Shown one piece after another: positions 26,620 through 34,189 of a stretch of 64,000 nt of DNA; the stretch's first letter is position 1, and the number at the start of each line of letters is the position of its first letter. The translations under genes were made by a program, and so were the position numbers. Under the pieces are notes generated by a model, which was not told the origin of the DNA, searched no databases, and saw only the letters and a program-made list of their open reading frames with translations. Source of the DNA: Oceanobacillus piezotolerans (GTDB lineage: Bacteria > Bacillota > Bacilli > Bacillales > Amphibacillaceae); NCBI RefSeq assembly GCF_003665065.1, contig NZ_RCHR01000002.1:682001-746000 (forward strand), given 5' to 3'.

Positions 26620-26880
26620 TTATGATTCTTTTTTCAATATTTTTTTACCTTGTTGATACGTGTTATTAATTTGTTCTGCATAAGGAACAAAGGTTTCCCC
26701 TTCCGCGGTTAATATCAAACCTCTCCCTTTTCGCAAAAATAAATGAATGCCAAGATTACGTTCTAGCGTTTTAATTCTCGCTGTTACCGCTGGCTGAGAT
26801 AAACCCAAAGCTTCAGCAGCTTTTTGAATACTTCCCAAATGGACTACATACACAAAAGTTTCAATATGATCAATATTCAT
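26620..26880 (-). CDS. HTH-only LysR-family protein (truncated regulator)
   Basis: The protein has 86 residues. It consists of just the LysR winged-helix domain: MNIDHIETFVYVVHLGSIQK, then AAEALGLSQPAVTARIKTLE and the wing 'FLRKGRGLILTAEGE'. Usual LysR proteins have ~300 residues with an effector domain; here a stop follows the linker helix and no further LysR sequence was found in the next 250 bp. It could be a remnant or a small constitutive DNA-binding protein. The intact start, GGGGGTTGG upstream and its structured leader favour expression. LysR regulators such as CysL/YtlI control sulfur genes in Bacillus. Confidence 0.7.
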   Translation of the reverse strand: MNIDHIETFVYVVHLGSIQKAAEALGLSQPAVTARIKTLERNLGIHLFLRKGRGLILTAEGETFVPYAEQINNTYQQGKKILKKES

Positions 26881-26918
26881 TAACCAACCCCCTATTTAAT
26901 ACATACTATTCGCTAATG

Positions 26919-26973
26919 AAAAGGGCCCCTATGCACTTTACAGCGCAAAGGAGCCTTTGGATGACCAATCAGC
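26919..26973 (-). promoter_or_regulatory. Two-hairpin leader, copy C (upstream of LysR fragment)
   Basis: On the minus strand CUGA-UUGG-UCAU-CCAA-AGGC forms a 4-bp hairpin (26957-26968). Directly after one A, a long hairpin follows (26924-26955; GGCUCC.. with ..GGGGCC, about 10 of 11 pairs), then CUUUUC. A TATAAT (27 bp upstream of the first hairpin) is a plausible -10, so the element would begin near the 5' end of the transcript. See copies A, B and D. Confidence 0.55.
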
Positions 26974-26989
26974 TATTTTACATTTATTA

Positions 26990-27338
26990 TAAATTTATTG
27001 AATTTCTTTTAATTAATCCGATAAATAAAGTATATTTTTATAAAATTCATACAAAGGATATAAAACTGTTTAAAAAATCGTAGAAAATCAATAAGTGGAA
27101 AGGGAAGATAACATTATTACGATCTTTTATCTCTAGATAGAAATGCACTGTAAATTAAGTTGACAGCTAGACTTAAATACTCTCAACTTGAGGTAATTAA
27201 GCAAAGGATTACTTCTTTTATTAAATACTGTTATTAACTCATTACTATCTGATCAATTCTATTAGTAAATGAATCATTTATTATCCATATCATGTTCGCA
27301 TTTAACCAACTTATTTTTAAAACGCATTTTGATTAGAA
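26990..27338. other. AT-rich spacer between LysR fragment promoter and nitroreductase
   Basis: No open frame with protein-like composition and no strong hairpin was seen here. It contains the upstream part of the LysR-fragment promoter and the end of the nitroreductase transcript. Confidence 0.45.
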
Positions 27339-27965
27339 TTATATTCCAGCTGATGAATTTACTGACCCTTCAAATACAACTTCTTTTAATGGTCTTCTAC
27401 TGCTTGGGTTCTCACGCACTTGCAAATTCTCATCAAGTGTTTCTTTTTCTCCACGATAGCCAATTGTAATGACTGCATGAAGATCAAAATCATCTGGAAC
27501 ATTTAACAAGCTACGGGCTTTCTCTTTGTCGAACCCTCCCATAGCATGTGTGCTAAGTCCCAGTAAGGTGGCCTGAATAGCTAAATGCCCCCAAGCGGTA
27601 CCAGTATCAAATACATGTGCTCCATTTATATCGCCATTCTCTCTTAGTTTAGTTGATGCTACTAGAACAAGAACAGGTGCTTTTTCTGCCCAAGCTCGAT
27701 TAAAAGGATATAAGAATTCATGAAAGGTTTTCAGTTGTTCTTCTGTTTTAGCTACAATAAAACGCCATGGCTGATCATTGAAAGATGAAGGAGCCCAATG
27801 TGCAGCTTCAATAACACTATACAAATCATCATCGGAAATCTTTTTATTAGAATAGGCACGAGGAGACCAACGATTTAAAAATAAAGGACTAACAGAATGC
27901 TCAGCTTTACGATATTCTTTAACCTCACTTGTAAGTTGCTCAACAGGTTTAACAGTTAAATTCAT
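27339..27965 (-). CDS. Nitroreductase-family flavoprotein
   Basis: The protein has 208 residues with the nitroreductase fold: 'NRWSPRAYSNKKISDDDLYS' (FMN phosphate-binding Arg), 'AAHWAPSSFNDQPWRFIVAK' and 'GTAWGHLAIQATLLGLSTHA'. It reduces substrates or free FMN with NAD(P)H. ATG 27965 has GAGG ten bases upstream; the ATG at 27980 overlaps that site and is unlikely. It shares promoter and leader elements with the HpaB operon, so a role as flavin reductase for those monooxygenases is a reasonable inference. Confidence 0.88.
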   Translation of the reverse strand: MNLTVKPVEQLTSEVKEYRKAEHSVSPLFLNRWSPRAYSNKKISDDDLYSVIEAAHWAPSSFNDQPWRFIVAKTEEQLKTFHEFLYPFNRAWAEKAPVLVLVASTKLRENGDINGAHVFDTGTAWGHLAIQATLLGLSTHAMGGFDKEKARSLLNVPDDFDLHAVITIGYRGEKETLDENLQVRENPSSRRPLKEVVFEGSVNSSAGI

Positions 27966-28125
27966 TATATATAACCTCATTTCCTATAGAATTAAATTTT
28001 ATTCTATTACATTTTAAAGACACATATACTCCAATCTCTAACCAGCTGACATTTTTCCGTAGAAATTCGAGTTCCCGTCCCTTTGGTATTCCATAAACCG
28101 CTACTCCGGAATTTTAAACTATGAA

Positions 28126-28182
28126 GGCTCTCCATTCAAAATGTTATTATCTTGAATAAAGAGCCTCTAGTAGTCCAGTTAG
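28126..28182 (-). promoter_or_regulatory. Two-hairpin leader, copy D (upstream of nitroreductase)
   Basis: On the minus strand CUAA-CUGG-ACUA-CUAG-AGGC forms a 4-bp hairpin with one G-U pair (28167-28178). A long hairpin follows (28126-28165: GGCUCUUUAUUCAA with UUGAAUGGAGAGCC, 14 pairs including two G-U). Unlike the other copies it has no U-run, and 160 bases of leader remain before the gene. Confidence 0.5.
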
Positions 28183-28212
28183 CACTTTTAAAAATTATAT
28201 TTATTTTTATAT

Positions 28213-28241
28213 ATCTTAATTATATAATTCCAATAAGTCAA
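28213..28241 (-). promoter_or_regulatory. SigA-type promoter of the nitroreductase unit
   Basis: TTGACT and TAAGAT are spaced by 17 bp. The 19-bp block around the -35 (28232-28250) matches the HpaB-operon promoter at 17 of 19 positions. AATTCCAAT lies in the spacer on the opposite strand. Confidence 0.6.
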
Positions 28242-28315
28242 GTAAGAATTGAAACAAAAAAATATTACTGAGATTTGTGTATGAAAGATTCCATAGCCAA
28301 CTTAAAGGGTTTGAA

Positions 28316-28704
28316 AATCCGCGCATATGACAAGGACCTGATTTGGGATGACATGCTGGGAAGTTTGTAGATGCAGGTGTAAGGGCAAGAGCGGCGGCGA
28401 CTTTTGCGCAGTTGCAAAACGCTTCCACCTCCTAATGCAACTGCAAAATAGTAATGACCATGTAGCAAAACAGTTAAACAATCGTCCGTATTCTGGGTTG
28501 TTGGATTCGGCTGAAACATCATGCATCAATTTTCCCATTACTGCTGACTAGAATTGTTTCAGCATTTTTATTTTGAATCATTGACTTAGTTGTAATTAAT
28601 AAACCCTTCTCAAAACCAAAGTGTTCAACAATTTTTGGTTAATGTTGTAGTCTGTCAATACCAAAATCAATCGAGACACTTTGGTGATAAAGAAATGAAG
28701 ACAC
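28316..28704 (-). pseudogene. Iron-containing alcohol dehydrogenase, decayed N-terminal part
   Basis: Three minus-strand frames together read like the start of an Fe-ADH: 'SIDFGIDRLQH*PKIVEHFG' and 'FEKGLLITTKSMIQNKNAET' in one frame, 'QPNPTTQNTDDC' and 'YFAVALGGGSV' in another, then 'NCAKVAAALALTPAS' in the first again. The PNPT and GGGS motifs are the NAD-binding hallmarks. At least two frameshifts and two stops are present and the metal-binding half is gone. It begins 14 bp after the SfnB-like gene, so it may have been part of that operon. Confidence 0.75.
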
Positions 28705-28717
28705 GTACAACTCTCCT

Positions 28718-29902
28718 TTAGTAGTAGCCGTTAATTGGTAGATTTTCGTTATTTACAAGATAATTTCCAATGTCTTTGAGCTTATAGGAGCTCGGATTAT
28801 GCGATGCAATGGTACGGATATTGCGCCAATGTCGGTCTAAATACAATCCTTGACGTGTGGCAGATGCACCACCAACATCAAATAATTTCGTCGATGCTTG
28901 AAGTGCAAGTTGTTCACCAATCACTTTTACATAAGCTACTTGTAGAGCAGCTTCATGCTTCGTCTCTATTGAAGGATTTTCAAGAGTGAGATCAATCGCT
29001 CGCGCTGCTTCACGAATTAATGATTTTAAAGTGAAGGCTGTTGCTTGAATTTCACCGATCGTTTGTAAAAGTAATGGATCATCCTGTGCTATTTCTGCTG
29101 CACCATGTGTAAAAGTACGTTTCCTATTCTTCACTAGATGAACACTATCTTCGACAATCGCCTCCACGATTCCTGAAATAACTGCTTGCAAAAAAATCTG
29201 GCGAATGGGAACATAATTTTGTTGTTCGCGTTTTAATTCAATGGTTTCATGCCGTTTGACAAGTACGTTTGTAAATGTCGCTGTTCCACTTGCGGTTAAT
29301 TGCTGTCCGAATCCGTCCCAATCGTCATATACGTCCACACCTTCCCGATTCGTTGGAATGACGCTAACAAAAACCTTGTCATTTTCACCTGCTGACACGA
29401 CGTATACCCAATCGGCATATAGAGTCCCTGTTGTGAAATACTTTTTTCCATTCAATTCGTAGTCTTCATTTTTTTCCGATAATAGTGTCTCGTATTGTTT
29501 GGAACCTTGTGGTTTTGAAGATATTTCGGTTGTTGCATTGCCAACGAGCTCACCTTTTGCAATAAATTGAAGGCGTCGTGTGCGTTCCTCACTAGTTGGT
29601 GCAGCTAAATTATCCTCGGTAAAGATAAAATGTGCACGTAATGCGTGTGCTACATCGGGATCGACACTTGCTAATCGACGTACAACATCCAGTAATTCGA
29701 CCGTTGTCACGTCTGCACCACCTAGTTCCTTCGGTAAACGGATTGCACCTAGCTTCGCTTCCTTAATTAATTGAATTGCTTTTAACGGGAGTAGGCGTTC
29801 TGGCTGCGCGCGACGAGCTTGTGCATCTTCTTTAATAGTTGATAGCAATGTTTCAAATGACTCTGAGTGGATATCAATGGGCTCTGATAGTATTTTAACC
29901 AT
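28718..29902 (-). CDS. SfnB/MsuC-like flavin monooxygenase (acyl-CoA dehydrogenase fold)
   Basis: The protein has 394 residues with the acyl-CoA dehydrogenase fold: N-terminal helices 'LGAIRLPKELGGADVTTVEL', the flavin strand 'GNATTEISSKP', 'LNGKKYFTTGTLYADW' and the C-terminal 'LFDVGGASATRQGLYLDRHW'. It lacks the acyl-CoA dehydrogenase catalytic Glu context and fits the SfnB/MsuC/DszC group, FMNH2-dependent oxygenases acting on organosulfur compounds. It is the last intact gene of the sulfur operon, 12 bp after metI. Confidence 0.85.
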   Translation of the reverse strand: MVKILSEPIDIHSESFETLLSTIKEDAQARRAQPERLLPLKAIQLIKEAKLGAIRLPKELGGADVTTVELLDVVRRLASVDPDVAHALRAHFIFTEDNLAAPTSEERTRRLQFIAKGELVGNATTEISSKPQGSKQYETLLSEKNEDYELNGKKYFTTGTLYADWVYVVSAGENDKVFVSVIPTNREGVDVYDDWDGFGQQLTASGTATFTNVLVKRHETIELKREQQNYVPIRQIFLQAVISGIVEAIVEDSVHLVKNRKRTFTHGAAEIAQDDPLLLQTIGEIQATAFTLKSLIREAARAIDLTLENPSIETKHEAALQVAYVKVIGEQLALQASTKLFDVGGASATRQGLYLDRHWRNIRTIASHNPSSYKLKDIGNYLVNNENLPINGYY

Positions 29903-29914
29903 ATTAACTTCCCC

Positions 29915-30589
29915 CTATATATTACGACGATCTAATTTTTTAGCTACGAGGGTTCCAGCAAACTGTACGATTTGCACAATAATAATTAGGATAACCACCA
30001 TGAAAATCATGACATCGGTTTGGAAACGGTAATAGCCATATCGAATAGCTAAATCCCCAATACCGCCCCCTCCAACAATGCCAGCCATTGCCGAATAAGA
30101 AATAAAACTAATCGTCGTAACCGTCAACGCTAAAATAATTCCTGAACGTGCTTCATTCAAAAAGACATCTTTGATAATGTAGCGCTTTGGTGTACCTAAA
30201 GCGATGGCAGCCTCAATTGTACCTGCTGGTAAATCTTTTAACGCTTGTTCTACTAATCGAGCAAAATAGGGGATTGCTGCGACAGATAATGGAATAGATG
30301 CTGCTAGAGGGCCGACTGTTGAACCAACTAACAAACGTGTAAATGGAATCAATACAACGAGCAGTATGATAAACGGAAATGAACGAATTAAATTGATTGC
30401 ATAGTTTAATAGACGATTTAAGATGGGACGTGGTTGAATCGACAACCGATCTGTCATAAAAACATAGACTCCAAGTGGAGTCCCAATCAGAATTGCTGCA
30501 CTTAGGGAGATTGTTACCATTAAGATGGTTTGACCGAAACTCTCATATATTTCCGGCAATAACGAAGCGATGTTATTAAACATGAGCAA
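29915..30589 (-). CDS. metI: Methionine-type ABC transporter permease
   Basis: The protein has 224 residues with five or six membrane helices and the MetI-family loop 'IEAAIALGTPKRYIIKDVFL' for contact with the ATPase. It belongs to the MetNIQ importer family for methionine and related sulfur compounds. It overlaps metN by 14 bp. Confidence 0.9.
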   Translation of the reverse strand: MLMFNNIASLLPEIYESFGQTILMVTISLSAAILIGTPLGVYVFMTDRLSIQPRPILNRLLNYAINLIRSFPFIILLVVLIPFTRLLVGSTVGPLAASIPLSVAAIPYFARLVEQALKDLPAGTIEAAIALGTPKRYIIKDVFLNEARSGIILALTVTTISFISYSAMAGIVGGGGIGDLAIRYGYYRFQTDVMIFMVVILIIIVQIVQFAGTLVAKKLDRRNI

Positions 30590-31373
30590 CCCCTCCTAAT
30601 TCAATGTTCTTTTGATGGTGATGAAGCTGCTCTTTATTGCGATGTTCAATCAGTAAATGACCAATGCTTGTTGCTGCCTTAGGAGAAGGGGATTCTGATA
30701 ATATAATTTCCTCCTCAATGGAGCCTTTTTCCATAACGGCTACACGGTGGCACAATGTATTTGCGACTTCTAATTCATGCGTTACGATAATTAATGTAAC
30801 TCCTAGCTGTTCATTAATTGATTTTAAAAACTGTAAAATATTTTCTGTAGTATGTGGATCAAGTGCTGATGTTGGTTCATCACATAGTAAAACCTTGGGA
30901 TTCAACACAAGGGCACGTGCAATGGCTACCCTCTGCTTTTGCCCGCCACTTAATTGAGAAGGGTAATAATCTATTTTGTCACTTAGTTCAACAACTTTAA
31001 GAATACCTTCAATACGCTTACGATGCTCCTTTTTCGGAATACCAGCTGCTTTTAGGGCAAACTCAATATTGCCATACACGGTTTTATTAAGAAGTAAATT
31101 AAAGTGCTGAAATATCATGCCAATTTGAGGGCGTTGCTTTTGTAATTGTTTTGGTGACAATTTGGTTAACTCTACACCATCAAACCATACTTCACCTGTT
31201 GTTGGTGTCTCAATCAGATTAACCATCCGCAGTAGTGTTGATTTCCCAGCACCACTAAAACCTATGATACCGAAGATTTCTCCTTTTTTAACTGACAAAG
31301 AAGTAGGACTTACAGCTTGTAACGTCTCTTTTTTGGTTGAAAAAGTTTTACTAATATTCGTTAATGTAATCAT
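30576..31373 (-). CDS. metN: Methionine-type ABC transporter ATPase lacking the C-terminal sensor domain
   Basis: The protein has 265 residues. It has Walker A (GFSGAGKSTLLRMVNL), the signature LSGGQKQRVAIARAL, Walker B 'VLLCDEPTSALDP' and the H-loop 'IIVTHE'. Typical MetN proteins have ~340 residues because of a C-terminal NIL domain that binds methionine and shuts down transport. Here the protein ends soon after the ATPase domain with a His/Gln-rich tail, so that feedback should be absent. The context suggests a sulfonate or sulfone substrate rather than methionine. Confidence 0.9.
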   Translation of the reverse strand: MITLTNISKTFSTKKETLQAVSPTSLSVKKGEIFGIIGFSGAGKSTLLRMVNLIETPTTGEVWFDGVELTKLSPKQLQKQRPQIGMIFQHFNLLLNKTVYGNIEFALKAAGIPKKEHRKRIEGILKVVELSDKIDYYPSQLSGGQKQRVAIARALVLNPKVLLCDEPTSALDPHTTENILQFLKSINEQLGVTLIIVTHELEVANTLCHRVAVMEKGSIEEEIILSESPSPKAATSIGHLLIEHRNKEQLHHHQKNIELGGVAHV

Positions 31374-31394
31374 TTAAAAACTCCTTTCTTTACT

Positions 31395-32456
31395 TTATAA
31401 GGTTTCATTGGTATTAAACGTGAAAGACACTGTTTTTGGTACAACATGCTCAAAGAATAATGGTAATTCCTTTATTGGATAACGCAACGCTAGCAAAATT
31501 TTACTTACCCCAATACTTTCGAGCTCAAGTATTTTTTCGGTTACTTGTTCGTAACTGCCAATTAAACCGGTGCGGAATCCTTCGTTATTTGCTACAAAAT
31601 CACTAATCGTTTTGGCGTTCTTCCACATTCCTTGCGTTTCTTTGCTCTTTTGAAACTGAGCAATCGAAGCTTCATCAGCATGTTTTAAAATCTCTTCGTA
31701 TTCTGTTAGTGCTTCTTCTTCCGTTTCGCGTGCGATGACGTACGCCGCTACCGCAAATGATAATGTTCGATTTTTCTCTGCTGCTAATTTCGTCACTGCG
31801 TCAATTTGTGGCTTTAGTTCTTCAATTGGTGCGCCGTTCATAAAATAAACATCAGCATATTTAGCAGCCACTTGTTGAGATGACGTTGAATTCCCACCTT
31901 GATAAACCGCTGGGTATGGCTTTTGAAGTGGCTTTGGATGTAATGAAGCATCTTGAATTTTATAAAATTTACCGTCAAAGCTAAAATTGTCCTCGGTCCA
32001 TAAACCTTTTACCACTTGTAAAAACTCGTCTGAACGCCGGTAACGTTCTTGATGTTTAATCCAATCAATGCCAAATGCTTCTTGTTCTGATTTAAACCAG
32101 CCACTGACTAAATTGATGTGGAATCGCCCATTAGAAATGTGATCAATGGTTGCACCAGCCTTTGCTAATGTAACTGGGTGGATAAACGCTGGCAGAATCG
32201 CTGCTAAAAAATGAATACGTGATGTATGTGTTGCCATTGCACTGATAAGCGTCAATGGATCAAACTGTCCATCAGTATTGTTGCTACCACCAATACGTCC
32301 GACATAACGTATAGGATATAAAATCCCTTCCATCCCAAGGTTATCAGCAAGCTGAGCTAGTTCTATGTTATAAGGGACATCATTGCTCGTTTCTTGGGGA
32401 ATTTTTGAGCGTAGATACCCGCCATTAATATTTGCTCCCCATGTTAAATAGTTCAT
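31395..32456 (-). CDS. SfnG-like FMNH2-dependent monooxygenase (LLM family)
   Basis: The protein has 353 residues with a luciferase-like barrel: 'TWGANINGGYLRSKIPQETS', 'LAQLADNLGMEGIL', 'NGRFHINLVSGWFKSEQEAF', 'HQERYRRSDEFLQVVKGLW' and 'YPAVYQGGNSTSSQQVAAKY'. These match the SfnG branch, which converts dimethyl sulfone to methanesulfinate, more closely than SsuD; this is by eye. It needs reduced FMN from a partner reductase. It lies 21 bp before metN and 15 bp after the broken monooxygenase gene. Confidence 0.85.
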   Translation of the reverse strand: MNYLTWGANINGGYLRSKIPQETSNDVPYNIELAQLADNLGMEGILYPIRYVGRIGGSNNTDGQFDPLTLISAMATHTSRIHFLAAILPAFIHPVTLAKAGATIDHISNGRFHINLVSGWFKSEQEAFGIDWIKHQERYRRSDEFLQVVKGLWTEDNFSFDGKFYKIQDASLHPKPLQKPYPAVYQGGNSTSSQQVAAKYADVYFMNGAPIEELKPQIDAVTKLAAEKNRTLSFAVAAYVIARETEEEALTEYEEILKHADEASIAQFQKSKETQGMWKNAKTISDFVANNEGFRTGLIGSYEQVTEKILELESIGVSKILLALRYPIKELPLFFEHVVPKTVSFTFNTNETL

Positions 32457-32470
32457 ATGGAATAACCTCC

Positions 32471-32780
32471 TTATACAGTCACTTTTGTGAATCTTGGTAA
32501 AACGCCTCTGCCGAAACGACGTGCTTCGTCAGCATGTGGGAATCCAGATAATACGAGATGACTTACCCCTGCATCAATATAATCTTGCAATGCTTCAGTG
32601 ACTTGATCAGGTGTACCAACTATTGCAGTACCAGCCCCTTTTCGCTTCAAAGCCCGCTTCTTCTTTGCTTGAGCGACCTCTATTAAATTTTCCAGTGTGG
32701 GCTCAATTTATGGTAATCCAATCCTAAAATACGCCATCTCCATTTGTTGGAGCAAACCAATAAAAATGTGTATTTGTCAT
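32471..32780 (-). pseudogene. SsuD/MsuD-type monooxygenase with a large internal deletion
   Basis: The gene starts properly: AAGGAGG and an ATG that overlaps the upstream stop (ATGA), then MTNTHFYWFAPTNGDG, the N-terminus of SsuD/MsuD-type alkanesulfonate monooxygenases. A stop follows at codon 19. The rest resumes as 'VAQAKKKRALKRKG' and 'GTPDQVTEALQDYIDAGVSH ... GFPHADEARRFG', the C-terminal ~70 residues of the same family. About 250-300 residues of the barrel are missing. So the enzyme that would cleave alkanesulfonates is lost here. Confidence 0.85.
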
Positions 32781-34189
32781 AATAATGCCTCCTTAAAAAT
32801 TGATGTTGCAAACTCTTCCAAAGCTTGTTGCTGTGGGTGTTGGTTGTAATAGTTCGCATAGGTGCGAACAGGATCACCTGAATAAAATCTTTCATATAGC
32901 TCGTGACGAGAACCAAGTGAACTACCAAAAAAATCCCATGCAAGCTTATTCAGTAGAGTTCGTTTGTTACTATCAAATTCGTCAGAGGCTGTAAAATATG
33001 GCTGCCATTCTGGGAACTTTTGCAATTCCTCCACGGTTGCAGGAGACTGTAATAGACCTGAGGCCCCAATTTGTTGAATTAAATCTATTCCTTTTGGATA
33101 GTAGACTGTTCCTAAATTACGTGCAGTCGCTAAATACTGCTTATTGGGAATATAGACTCCGTTATGCTCTGTGGCTAAATGCTGTGCGGTACGTAAAAGT
33201 GCTTGAATCGTTTCTACTTGCATAATTAGTTCGGCTAGCATATTTTGTACATGTAAAAACTGCGTGACATCCGCACTTTTTGCTAAACCCAATGCAATCG
33301 CCGTAACACTTTTTAATTTACTTACTAGACGAACAACTGTCTGATGCTGACTTAGTGCACTTGCAATAGGATCTTGCTGTAGTTGCCATGCTACATCAGG
33401 GTCCTCATGTACCAACACAAGCTCCCAGGGAATCAAAACATTCTCAAAAATTAATACGGCATCCATTTCATCAAAACGTGCACTTAATGGATTATTCACC
33501 TTATTTTCATGTGCAAATGACTGTCTACAAATAATTTGTAGTCCATTTAGGTTTGCTGGAATGATAAATACATTCGCTAATGCTTGCTGTTCATCACTTC
33601 GCTTATGGAATGATGAAATAATAAACTCATCCACATAAGGTGCCGCTGTTGCAATGGTTTTTGCACCGCGAACAATGACACCCTCAGTTGTTTTTTTGAC
33701 AATGCGTAATTGCCCATGCTGTTCCGTGTCCGATTTACTGCGATTTCGTTGTAAATCTTGTGCGGCAACAGTTGATAATAAATCATGCGATCGCGAATTT
33801 TTATAGATGGCTTCAAGCTTCGTATCAATATGTGGAGCAATTGTTGCTAAATGATTTCGATTAGCATACCAGCCTGTTGTTATCTCGCGTGAATATTCCG
33901 ACAACCGACTCATCATGCCAAATGTTGCGTCCACCCAAATCTCGTAGGCTCGTGCTTTCTGCAGCAAATGCTGTTCATGTTGTGGGACTAAAAAAGACAA
34001 ATGAGCTGGCTCATTTAGTTCACTTTGAAAGGTAAGCTGCTCTTTCAATTCACCATGCTGTAGAGAGAGCAACCTATCTATTGTTTGAATGGTCCCTTTA
34101 AAGGCATGATGCTTAACTAAGTGAGTGACGCGTTCTCCTCCATACCAAACATTTCTCCCATCTTGCAGCCGATCTTGTAAACGAGTCAT
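32777..34189 (-). CDS. HpaB-like flavin monooxygenase 2
   Basis: The protein has 470 residues of the 4-hydroxyphenylacetate 3-monooxygenase (HpaB) family, an acyl-CoA-dehydrogenase-like fold using FADH2. Motifs: 'HHAFKGTIQTIDRLLSL', 'DATFGMMSRLSEYSREITTG', 'IVRGAKTIATAAPYVDEF', 'ARFDEMDAVLIFENVLIPWE' and 'SRHELYERFYSGDPVRTYAN'. It is a clear paralogue of the gene immediately upstream and overlaps it by four bases. In this operon an organosulfur or aromatic sulfur substrate is suggested, but the substrate is unknown. Confidence 0.88.
   Translation of the reverse strand: MTRLQDRLQDGRNVWYGGERVTHLVKHHAFKGTIQTIDRLLSLQHGELKEQLTFQSELNEPAHLSFLVPQHEQHLLQKARAYEIWVDATFGMMSRLSEYSREITTGWYANRNHLATIAPHIDTKLEAIYKNSRSHDLLSTVAAQDLQRNRSKSDTEQHGQLRIVKKTTEGVIVRGAKTIATAAPYVDEFIISSFHKRSDEQQALANVFIIPANLNGLQIICRQSFAHENKVNNPLSARFDEMDAVLIFENVLIPWELVLVHEDPDVAWQLQQDPIASALSQHQTVVRLVSKLKSVTAIALGLAKSADVTQFLHVQNMLAELIMQVETIQALLRTAQHLATEHNGVYIPNKQYLATARNLGTVYYPKGIDLIQQIGASGLLQSPATVEELQKFPEWQPYFTASDEFDSNKRTLLNKLAWDFFGSSLGSRHELYERFYSGDPVRTYANYYNQHPQQQALEEFATSIFKEALL

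Noticed and set aside
26924..28178. Leader peptide attenuation (cys or met codons) for the leaders
   Set aside because: A stop codon sits just before the small hairpin in some copies, but no start with ribosome-binding site and no Cys/Met-rich reading frame precedes it.
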